Shown: positions 28,118-32,958 of the stretch, one piece after another
Numbering within the stretch: the stretch's first letter is position 1
Layout: every line of letters starts with the position of its first letter
Assembly: GCA_003551435.1 (NCBI GenBank)
Contig: PUMQ01000005.1
Location: forward strand, 1-33,070
Source of the DNA: Candidatus Nealsoniibacteriota bacterium
Lineage (GTDB): Bacteria > Patescibacteriota > Minisyncoccia > Minisyncoccales > PWPS01
Direction: 5' to 3'
DNA: 33,070 bases
The notes under the pieces: generated by a model
The model's input: the letters and a program-made list of their open reading frames with translations, nothing else
What the model was told of the DNA's origin: nothing
Database searches by the model: none
Position numbers and translations under genes: made by a program

Positions 28118-28145
28118 TTGAAATTTAGTGATTTTTAGGTATAAT
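28118..28145 (+). promoter_or_regulatory. Promoter upstream of tRNA-Asn
   Basis: TTGAAA (28118-28123), 16 bp, TATAAT (28140-28145). It would give a precursor with about 100 nt of 5' leader, including the palindromic block at 28163-28213. Confidence 0.65.
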
Positions 28146-28162
28146 CAAGAGGATTCCGCGGT

Positions 28163-28213
28163 AGCCCCGACATCCCCAAGGGGAGTCGGGGCCCCGACCA
28201 CAGTGTCGGGGCT
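28163..28213. repeat. Four-block palindrome GCCCCGAC/GTCGGGGC
   Basis: GCCCCGAC (28164), GTCGGGGC (28185), GCCCCGAC (28191) and GTCGGGGC (28205) alternate. Two tandem hairpins or one outer hairpin (AGCCCCGAC with GTCGGGGCT) can form. The first loop contains a nested CCCC/GGGG pair. It lies in the 5' leader of tRNA-Asn and may be a REP-like mobile palindrome. Confidence 0.75.
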
Positions 28214-28252
28214 CAGTCGAGAGCGGTACAATCACAATAGAACAAAAAATAT

Positions 28253-28324
28253 TCCGGGGTAGCTCAATGGTAGAGCAACGCACTGTTAATGCGTGGGTTG
28301 TCGGTTCGAGCCCGACCCCCGGAG
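28253..28324 (+). tRNA. tRNA-Asn(GTT)
   Basis: Acceptor TCCGGGG/CCCCGGA, D-arm GCTCAATGGTAGAGC, anticodon stem CGCAC/GCGTG around TGTTAAT (anticodon GTT), T-arm GTCGGTTCGAGCCCGAC. Discriminator G is followed by CAA, so CCA is not encoded. It marks the left border of the accessory island. Confidence 0.95.
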
Positions 28325-28522
28325 CAAAAAGCACACTACGGGGCATGCTTTGACCAACCCCTGGAGCCACGTAAAATTCGTTCGTTTCACTCACTCATCA
28401 CGTGGCTAGCCACGAATATGTTGATATTGTTAGACAAGAATGGGGAAAATTTACGTGAGTCCCGTGGTGAACGGAGTGAGCTTTACGGGACCAATATTCT
28501 ATTTTTTTTCTAATAACAATCC
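28325..28522 (+). repeat. Spacer after tRNA-Asn with the parent copy of the island repeat
   Basis: About 200 bp with no gene. AGCACACTACGGGGCA (28330-28345) recurs exactly at 30482. Near-palindromes follow: GCCACGT with ACGTGGC, and TCCCGT with ACGGGA. The spacer ends in TTCTATTTTTTTTCTAATAA, a block found again in other island spacers. Confidence 0.65.
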
Positions 28523-28576
28523 CCCGAGTGGTTTCTCGGGTTTTTGTTTTGCGAAATACGTTAAGTGATGTAGAAT
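28523..28576 (+). promoter_or_regulatory. Terminator-promoter module before the 28609 gene
   Basis: CCCGAG (28523-28528) pairs with CTCGGG (28535-28540), then TTTTTGTTTT. Within and after that T tract lies TTGCGA (28549-28554), 16 bp, TAGAAT (28571-28576). Confidence 0.65.
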
Positions 28577-28608
28577 AAAGAAATGAATTAAACAGAATTC
28601 TGACTTAG

Positions 28609-29193
28609 ATGGAAAATTTTAATTCTATACTAACAAAAAACCACATTCTTTTTAGTGTTATTGGATTTCATGCAGGAGAATCTGAAGCAGAGATTTTTGA
28701 CAGGAAAAGAAGAGAAGTTATTGATACTGGAAAATTATTTTGGCTAGTAAAATCATTCAAAGCGAAAACTGAAGACATTCAAAAATTCTGTGAATATGCC
28801 CTGAATAACGGAGAAGATGTTTTTTGTGTTTTCCTAGAAGCATCTCAAAAAGGAGGTGCTCAACCCACGAAGATTAGCTCTATCGCTTCTCAATTTTCAT
28901 CAGACAACATTCATTGGCCAGACATTCCAAAAGGAATTAAAGTAACTGGTAAAATTGATAAAAGAACTACGGCTTTAGTTTTAGAAAGCTTAGAAATTAA
29001 TAATAAAAAGAAGCTTGGAATTGATTTATGGAATTATTCAGATTTTTTGAATGATCTGAATCCAATTAGATTTACACAAGGAGCATCAACGGTTTGTGCG
29101 ACAAAGAAATATAATGAGGGGATGAAGTCAAGATATAGAAGAATTGTTGCATTTGGGAAATTAACAGAACCATTCGCTGTTTGGTTAAAATAA
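28609..29193 (+). CDS. Uncharacterised protein (island gene 1)
   Basis: 194 aa with no signal peptide or membrane helix. I do not recognise a family. The sequence alternates strands and helices (HILFSVIGFHAGESEAEIFDR, KLFWLVKSF, EDVFCVFLEASQKGG, SRYRRIVAFGKLTEPFAVWLK), suggesting a compact alpha/beta fold. The gene is clearly more AT-rich than dnaG-rpoD and rich in ATT, AAT and AAA codons, which fits recent acquisition. No Shine-Dalgarno sequence. It has its own terminator-promoter module and is followed by a 141-bp spacer. Confidence 0.7.
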   Translation: MENFNSILTKNHILFSVIGFHAGESEAEIFDRKRREVIDTGKLFWLVKSFKAKTEDIQKFCEYALNNGEDVFCVFLEASQKGGAQPTKISSIASQFSSDNIHWPDIPKGIKVTGKIDKRTTALVLESLEINNKKKLGIDLWNYSDFLNDLNPIRFTQGASTVCATKKYNEGMKSRYRRIVAFGKLTEPFAVWLK

Positions 29194-29272
29194 GTATAGA
29201 TTTGGCCATGTTGTATTGTATTCTTTCTCCGTCTCGCTCTACATTCTTTCTAATAACACCGATTCAATAAAT

Positions 29273-29305
29273 CACCTTTTAATTAAGGTGGTTTTTTGGT
29301 AGAAT
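29273..29305 (+). promoter_or_regulatory. Terminator-promoter module before the 29335 gene
   Basis: CACCTT (29273-29278) pairs with AAGGTG (29285-29290), then GTTTTTT. TAGAAT (29300-29305), followed by AAAGC, resembles the -10 of the preceding module. The -35 is weak. Confidence 0.55.
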
Positions 29306-29334
29306 AAAGCAACAGATAATTAACATTGATATTT

Positions 29335-29714
29335 ATGAAAATTATAATTTCAGGCAGTATGTTCTTCTTGGAAAAATTTGAAGAAGCTAAAAATTTTTAG
29401 AAGAAAAAGGGCACAAAGTAATTATTCCTATAAAAGATCCATTACCAGAGCCAATACCTGCAGAAACTAAGAGAGGGTTAATGGAATCATTTAATGAAGA
29501 TTTGAAAAAATCAGACGCAATTTTAGTAATGAATTATACAAAAAATGGTAAGGAAAACTATATTGGGACTAATTCACTCATGGAAATAGGGGTAGCTTTT
29601 ATTCTCAATAAAAAGATCTTTTTATTAAATCCACCTCCGGAATGTGCCAAACATGAATTAGAAGCTATCGAGGCAGATGTTTTAGATGGAGACTTAAGTA
29701 GGATTAGTTTGTAA
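29335..29714 (+). pseudogene. Frameshifted nucleoside 2-deoxyribosyltransferase-like protein
   Basis: ATG 29335 reads MKIIISGSMFFLEKFEEAKN and F, then stops at TAG 29398. Reading continues in the -1 frame from 29397: LEEKGHKVIIPIKDPLPEP, ESFNEDLKKSDAILVMNY, NYIGTNSLMEIGVAFILNKKIFLLNPPPE, to 29714. Joined, this is a complete small protein of about 126 aa. It is of the type common in CPR genomes, related to the nucleoside 2-deoxyribosyltransferase/DUF4406 fold (N-terminal ISGSM loop, SDAILV strand, IGTNSLMEIG active-site helix). The break is a missing T at AAAAATTTTTAG. It may be decay, a sequencing error, or a programmed -1 shift at A-AAT-TTT. Confidence 0.65.
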
Positions 29715-29717
29715 GCA

Positions 29718-29749
29718 GGTTCGAACATAGACCATTTCCCGGAGCCCTT
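29718..29749 (+). repeat. tRNA-like stub, short copy
   Basis: GGTTCGAAC, as in a T-loop, then GACCATTTCCCGGAGCCCTT (29730-29749), identical over 20 nt to 30504-30523. It is followed by TTCTATTTTTTTTCTAATAA, as after tRNA-Asn. Confidence 0.7.
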
Positions 29750-29771
29750 TCTATTTTTTTTCTAATAACTA

Positions 29772-29845
29772 TTGACAAAATCTATATTAGCGATAAAATG
29801 CAAACACTATGATCACTACCCCTGCCTTTGGCAAGGGTAGTTTTT
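29772..29845 (+). promoter_or_regulatory. Promoter and promoter-proximal terminator before the NYN gene
   Basis: TTGACA (29772-29777), 16 bp, TAAAAT (29794-29799). About 10 nt after the predicted start, CTACCC..TGCC (29816-29826) pairs with GGCA..GGGTAG (29830-29840), with one C-A mismatch, then TTTTT. This lies between promoter and gene, so it could attenuate. A weak downstream -10, TATAAA, precedes the ATG. Confidence 0.65.
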
Positions 29846-29874
29846 ATTTCGTGGATTTGTGATATAAAAAAGCA

Positions 29875-30444
29875 ATGAGCAAACGAGAAAACAAAAAAGA
29901 AAGAATTGCTGTTTATATTGATGGAAATAATTTTTACGGATACTTGAAAGACGAAAAAATTGGTTTCCCAAAAGGAACAAAGTTTAGGTTTAACGATTTT
30001 GTTAATTTTATAAGTAGAGGAAGGGTAGTTGGTTCAAAAAGATATTATGTTGGTGTTGCACGAAACATTGACGGATCTAAGAAAAGTGAAACTATTGTAA
30101 GAGGACAGCAAAAGTTTCTTGCTAATCTTGAAAACGAAGGATTTGTGATAAAGAGAGGAAGAGTTATGTATGACGGTGGCAAAATTAGAGAAAAAGGAAC
30201 GGATGTGAAAATTGCAGTTGATTTAGTTATTGGAGCAGTTGACAATTTATATGATACGGCAATCTTAGTTAGCTCTGATACAGATTTAATTCCAGCTGTT
30301 CAATACTTAAGATATAAAGGGAAAAGGCTAGAGTATGTGGGCTTTTCTCATGCTCCATCTTTCGGAGTGCAAAAAAATGCAGATCTTTCGATGCTGTTAA
30401 CTCCCGATGATATAGAAAATTTTAAGGAAAAGAAGCTATTTTAG
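29875..30444 (+). CDS. NYN domain protein (LabA/DUF88-like PIN-fold nuclease)
   Basis: 189 aa. The NYN core begins IAVYIDGNNFYGYLKD, with an acidic residue at the end of the first strand. The later acidic clusters are KGTDVKIAVDLVIGAV and AILVSSDTDLIPAVQYLRYKGK, the typical LabA-type pattern of PIN-like metal-dependent RNases. A short KKLF tail ends the protein. Proteins of this type act in RNA processing or as toxin-like nucleases; no antitoxin is adjacent. The ATG has no Shine-Dalgarno sequence. The gene is AT-rich like its left neighbours. Confidence 0.85.
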   Translation: MSKRENKKERIAVYIDGNNFYGYLKDEKIGFPKGTKFRFNDFVNFISRGRVVGSKRYYVGVARNIDGSKKSETIVRGQQKFLANLENEGFVIKRGRVMYDGGKIREKGTDVKIAVDLVIGAVDNLYDTAILVSSDTDLIPAVQYLRYKGKRLEYVGFSHAPSFGVQKNADLSMLLTPDDIENFKEKKLF

Positions 30445-30456
30445 ATTAAGTATACA

Positions 30457-30523
30457 GGTTCGAACCCCAGTAGTAGAGCAGAGCACACTACGGGGCAGGC
30501 GCCGACCATTTCCCGGAGCCCTT
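30457..30523 (+). repeat. tRNA-like stub, long copy
   Basis: GGTTCGAACCCC (30457-30468) resembles a T-arm. AGCACACTACGGGGCA (30482-30497) is identical to 28330-28345 after tRNA-Asn. GACCATTTCCCGGAGCCCTT (30504-30523) is identical to 29730-29749. A CTTCGATGATACTCAGGACA-type element follows, then a TTCTAATTTTTTTCTATAATAA block. Confidence 0.75.
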
Positions 30524-30570
30524 CGATGATACTCAGGACAGGCCCTTTCTAATTTTTTTCTATAATAATC

Positions 30571-30620
30571 CCCCGAGTAGTTTCTTGGGGTTTGCTTTTC
30601 TTTTGAAATTATTGTATTAT
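30571..30620 (+). promoter_or_regulatory. Terminator-promoter module before the P-loop gene
   Basis: CCCCGAG (30571-30577) pairs with CTTGGGG (30584-30590, one G-U), then TTTGCTTTTC. TTGCTT (30592-30597) within that T tract, 17 bp, TATTAT (30615-30620) with TG upstream. Confidence 0.65.
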
Positions 30621-30645
30621 ATAGAAAAAGGAGGTAGTACATTAA

Positions 30646-31215
30646 ATGAAGATTAATATAGCTGTATCGGGAGGACCGTGTACCGGAAAATCAACGTTAG
30701 CAGCTGCTCTTTTCGCAGAGCTGAAAATTTTGGGATTTGATTACGACCTAATTGGGGAAGAAAAAAGAAAGTTAAAGAAAGAGTTTGGAGATTTCCGCAG
30801 CCCATTCGAAAGGTTTTATATGTGGAGGCAACAAGAAAGAGAAGAGTTGCGTTCTAATGCTACGGATGGTTTTATCACCGATATGCCCTTGTTTCATTTT
30901 TATGTCCAGGCAAGACGGTATGCAGACGAACCTAGAGACTATTTAGCGGTAAGGGAACTTTTCAGGATGTGTCTTGAGATAGAAGACAGATACCAGTTGA
31001 TAGTAGTGGCTAAAAATGTATTTGAAATTCCCTACAAGACCGACCAGGGCAGAAGCAGAAGTGAAGCATCGGCGAAAGAAATTCACAATTTGATTATGAG
31101 TTTTTTGAAACATTTCTGGCCAGAAAAATTATTTTTTGTGGAAGGTGCGGTCCAACAGAGAACAGCACAGGTGCTTGTGAAGCTCGAGGGAATGAGCGAG
31201 AAAGCGGGGAGATAA
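30646..31215 (+). CDS. P-loop kinase-like ATPase (AAA_28/NadR-like)
   Basis: 189 aa. Walker A GGPCTGKST spans residues 9-17, right after the first strand, as in small nucleotide or cofactor kinases. The centre reads FITDMPLFHFYVQARRYADEP, a kinase-like substrate loop, then YQLIVVAKNVFEIPYKTDQGRSRSEASAKEIHNLI, a lid-like stretch with arginines. Late FFVEGAVQQRTAQVL resembles the last strand of this fold. The match is to AAA_28-type NTPases; the substrate is unknown. AAAGGAGG (30627-30634) lies 11 nt before the ATG. Confidence 0.75.
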   Translation: MKINIAVSGGPCTGKSTLAAALFAELKILGFDYDLIGEEKRKLKKEFGDFRSPFERFYMWRQQEREELRSNATDGFITDMPLFHFYVQARRYADEPRDYLAVRELFRMCLEIEDRYQLIVVAKNVFEIPYKTDQGRSRSEASAKEIHNLIMSFLKHFWPEKLFFVEGAVQQRTAQVLVKLEGMSEKAGR

Positions 31216-31384
31216 TTTCAAACCGCTTTTCTACTTTACATCAAATAAGTTCTAATATTAGCATTGCTTGTAATAGAGGTGATTTCACGTATATCTCTCG
31301 GATCTACAACGGGGCTTACCTTTTAATTAAGATGGTTTTTCATTCTATTTTTTTCTATTAATAATCACGAGAAAGTTTTCAGGC
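31216..31384. other. Gene-free spacer after the P-loop gene
   Basis: No convincing ORF. ACCTTTTAATTAAGATGGTTTTT near 31319 repeats the terminator seen at 29275 in diverged form. It is followed by TTCTATTTTTTTCTATTAATAA, the island pyrimidine block, so this is one more module boundary. Confidence 0.55.
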
Positions 31385-31545
31385 TTGACTTTTTTTGAAA
31401 TTACTGTATTGTAACAGCAATCCCCAAATCTATTTAAGGAGGAATTAAATTGATTCTTATCACCGAAAGGGAAGTAAGGCAATAATTTAATCCCTGGGGA
31501 AAGGGCGGGTTATAAGTAATTAACTCGCCCTGTACCTTTTATTTA
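31385..31545 (+). ncRNA. Candidate small RNA or leader-peptide unit
   Basis: Promoter TTGACT (31385-31390), 16 bp, TATTGT (31407-31412). A hairpin GGGCGGGTTA (31503-31512) with TAACTCGCCC (31521-31530) then closes the unit before a weak T-rich tract. Between them AATCCCC could pair with GGGGA near 31497. A tiny ORF with a perfect AAGGAGG (31436-31442) starts at TTG 31450 and ends at 31485. The unit predicts an RNA of about 120 nt with no larger gene. Confidence 0.4.
31450..31485 (+). CDS. Possible 11-residue peptide
   Basis: TTG start 7 nt after AAGGAGG, reading MILITEREVRQ and then TAA. The strong ribosome-binding site is the only support. It could be a leader peptide, a microprotein, or the stump of a deleted gene. 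Confidence 0.3.
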   Translation: MILITEREVRQ

Positions 31546-31571
31546 CTTACAAACAGGTTCAAACTTTGGCT

Positions 31572-31626
31572 AACCCTTGTAGCATCTTGCCTAAAGGGTT
31601 TGCTTTTTTTGAAATTATTGTATTAT
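31572..31626 (+). promoter_or_regulatory. Terminator-promoter module before the 31697 gene
   Basis: AACCCTT (31572-31578) pairs with AAGGGTT (31594-31600), then TGCTTTTTTT. TTGCTT (31600-31605), 15 bp, TATTAT (31621-31626). From GGGTTTGCTTTT to the -10 it closely matches the module at 30587-30620. A tRNA-stub trace (GGTTCAAAC) lies at 31556. Confidence 0.65.
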
Positions 31627-31640
31627 GTGGTCAAAGGAGG

Positions 31641-31665
31641 GCAGAGAGAATATCTCTGCTTTTTT
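31641..31665 (+). terminator. Promoter-proximal terminator in the 31697 leader
   Basis: GCAGAGA (31641-31647) pairs exactly with TCTCTGC (31653-31659), followed by six Ts. It starts about 8 nt after the predicted transcription start and directly after an AAAGGAGG, between promoter and gene. Confidence 0.65.
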
Positions 31666-31696
31666 GCACATTAAACAAGAAAGGAGATCGTATAGC

Positions 31697-31987
31697 ATGA
31701 ACTCAGAAAAAGTTATATCTGTAATTGAAATGTATCAAGAAAGGCTTGAGAAAGAAAATGTTCCAAAAATACGCATGGACATTAAAAAAACATTTGCTTC
31801 TCTGAATAAAGATGAAATACTTGCCCATGCACACTTTATTACTGATGGTGTAAAGGAATATGCAAAACAAGGTAAGTTGCGGAAAATGGGCAGTCACCTT
31901 ACAGTAATTCAGATGTGTTTAAGCTTTGCAGGATGGTATACTCTAGAAGAGCTAATGAATCACAATCGTCCTGATGCAAAGGAGTGA
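31697..31987 (+). CDS. Uncharacterised small protein (island gene 5)
   Basis: 96 aa, mostly helical, with charged repeats (VIEMYQERLEKENVPKIRMD, KDEILAHAHFITDGVKEYA, LTVIQMCLSFAGWYTLEELM). No family recognised. ATG 31697 is chosen because AAAGGAG lies about 10 nt upstream; a longer frame from 31625 would start inside the -10 box. The leader contains an intrinsic terminator, so attenuation is likely. Its 3' end carries GGAG for the next gene, 5 bp away, making a two-gene operon. Confidence 0.65.
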   Translation: MNSEKVISVIEMYQERLEKENVPKIRMDIKKTFASLNKDEILAHAHFITDGVKEYAKQGKLRKMGSHLTVIQMCLSFAGWYTLEELMNHNRPDAKE

Positions 31988-31992
31988 TAAAA

Positions 31993-32313
31993 ATGGAAGA
32001 CCATGAAAAGGAGATTTTGATAGAGATAGAAAAAGAAATCTTGCGAGAAAATCCGATAGTTCAGTTTTTCGAAATTGTCCAATTTTATTCAAGAAGTAAG
32101 GGGAAAAGAAGGAAAAGAAAATTTCCCAAAAAAATCATACTAATTCGTCCACGTGGAGAAAAAAGATGGTTCTTTTGGGACGGAGAGAGTGATTGTAGTC
32201 TTCCTTGGGATGAGTGGGCAAGAGAAACATTGAAGTTTTCACAAGAAAATTACCCAGGAGATGCATTGCGTTTTGAAATAAATGATCTTTTAGAGAGTTT
32301 TCAAAGAACATAA
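31993..32313 (+). CDS. Uncharacterised small protein (island gene 6)
   Basis: 106 aa. An acidic helical N-terminus (EKEILIEIEKEIL) leads to a basic patch (SRSKGKRRKRKFPKK) and an aromatic stretch (EKRWFFWDGESDCSLPWDEWA). No family recognised. ATG 31993 has GGAG (31981-31984) 8 nt upstream, within the end of the preceding gene; a GTG at 31984 is less likely. It is co-transcribed and translationally coupled with the 31697 gene. Confidence 0.65.
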   Translation: MEDHEKEILIEIEKEILRENPIVQFFEIVQFYSRSKGKRRKRKFPKKIILIRPRGEKRWFFWDGESDCSLPWDEWARETLKFSQENYPGDALRFEINDLLESFQRT

Positions 32314-32360
32314 GGCCTTGCGAATTATTGTTTAGCAGGGTCTTTCCATTTCTCAAAAAA

Positions 32361-32414
32361 GGCTCGAACCCCGGACTATACGATACAGGACGGGCATAGA
32401 TCATTTCTTGGAGC
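32361..32414 (+). repeat. tRNA-like stub, diverged copy
   Basis: GGCTCGAACCCCGG (32361-32374) resembles a T-arm, then ACGGGCATAGATCATTTCTTGGAGC. This is a weaker match to the ACGGGGCA..GACCATTTCCCGGAGC string of the other copies. Confidence 0.5.
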
Positions 32415-32424
32415 AGTAGCAAAG

Positions 32425-32470
32425 ACCCTTACCTAAAGGGTTTTGCTTTTTATCCTCTTTGTTGTATAAT
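32425..32470 (+). promoter_or_regulatory. Terminator-promoter module before the 32540 gene
   Basis: ACCCTT (32425-32430) pairs with AAGGGT (32436-32441), then TTTGCTTTTT. TTGCTT (32443-32448), 16 bp, TATAAT (32465-32470). Same plan as the modules at 30571 and 31572. Confidence 0.7.
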
Positions 32471-32489
32471 GTAGGCACTGGAGGGAAGA

Positions 32490-32535
32490 AGTGTTTTATT
32501 AGAGCACTTCACCCTGAACACTAAACAAAGGAGGG
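32490..32535 (+). promoter_or_regulatory. Conserved leader of the 32540 gene
   Basis: AGTGTTTTATTAGAGC followed by AACACTAAACAAAGGAGGG. GAAGTGT can pair with GCACTTC, or alternatively AGTGTT with AACACT, so two exclusive folds exist. It is repeated before the next gene (32909-32952). Confidence 0.55.
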
Positions 32536-32539
32536 ACGA

Positions 32540-32893
32540 ATGATGCTATGTAACAGGAGCAAATCTGTAGATAAAGAGCTTCGAGAGCATGGTGTAAAGC
32601 TGGTATATATTGAGGATAATAAAATTCGGGTAAGGTGGGATGTCTATAATCGCTATGAGGTAAACGAAAAAATATACAGAAAAATGAACAATTTATTGCT
32701 TTCTTCGGGAATTTTTTCCAGGGACATGAAAGGAAATTGGATAATTTTGGCTGCCGATGTTCTGATAAGTATCTGTATCGACGGGTTTTGCTTTACTCGA
32801 GAGGAAGATGTAATGGAGTATTTTGAGGAAAAATACGGGAAAGCGCAATATCCATGCAGAATATTGCACGTTGATGAGGCTTATCGACGATAG
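32540..32893 (+). CDS. Uncharacterised small protein (island gene 7)
   Basis: 117 aa, soluble, no family recognised. Features: VKLVYIEDNKIRVRWDVYNR, then a helical middle, KGNWIILAADVLISICIDGFCF and CRILHVDEAYRR at the end. ATG ATG occurs at 32540 and 32543; GGAGG lies 5 and 8 nt before them, so the second may be the true start. It has its own terminator-promoter module and a leader shared with the next gene, 65 bp away. Confidence 0.65.
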   Translation: MMLCNRSKSVDKELREHGVKLVYIEDNKIRVRWDVYNRYEVNEKIYRKMNNLLLSSGIFSRDMKGNWIILAADVLISICIDGFCFTREEDVMEYFEEKYGKAQYPCRILHVDEAYRR

Positions 32894-32908
32894 CAAGTGA
32901 AGTGAGGA

Positions 32909-32952
32909 ATGTTTTGTTGAGGCGTCTTATTTGAACGCTAAACAAAGGAGGG
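32909..32952 (+). promoter_or_regulatory. Conserved leader of the NADAR gene
   Basis: ATGTTTTGTTGAGGC followed by AACGCTAAACAAAGGAGGG, matching the 32490 leader in its last 20 or so bases with one difference. GCGT pairs with ACGC. No separate promoter is evident. Confidence 0.55.
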
Positions 32953-32958
32953 GCTGTG

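Noticed and set aside
28125-28394. Minus-strand ORF opposite tRNA-Asn and its palindromic leader
   Set aside because: It covers the tRNA antisense and the GCCCCGAC blocks; no coding signature.
30436-30642. Minus-strand ORF over the tRNA-like stub and promoter module
   Set aside because: It runs through repeat, terminator and promoter sequence with no ribosome-binding site or recognisable motif.
31216-31640. Insertion sequence remnant
   Set aside because: No transposase fragments, terminal inverted repeats or target duplications could be seen.
31625-31696. Upstream ATG extending the 31697 gene
   Set aside because: The ATG is part of the -10 box, and the extension translates a terminator hairpin. 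AAAGGAG supports ATG 31697.
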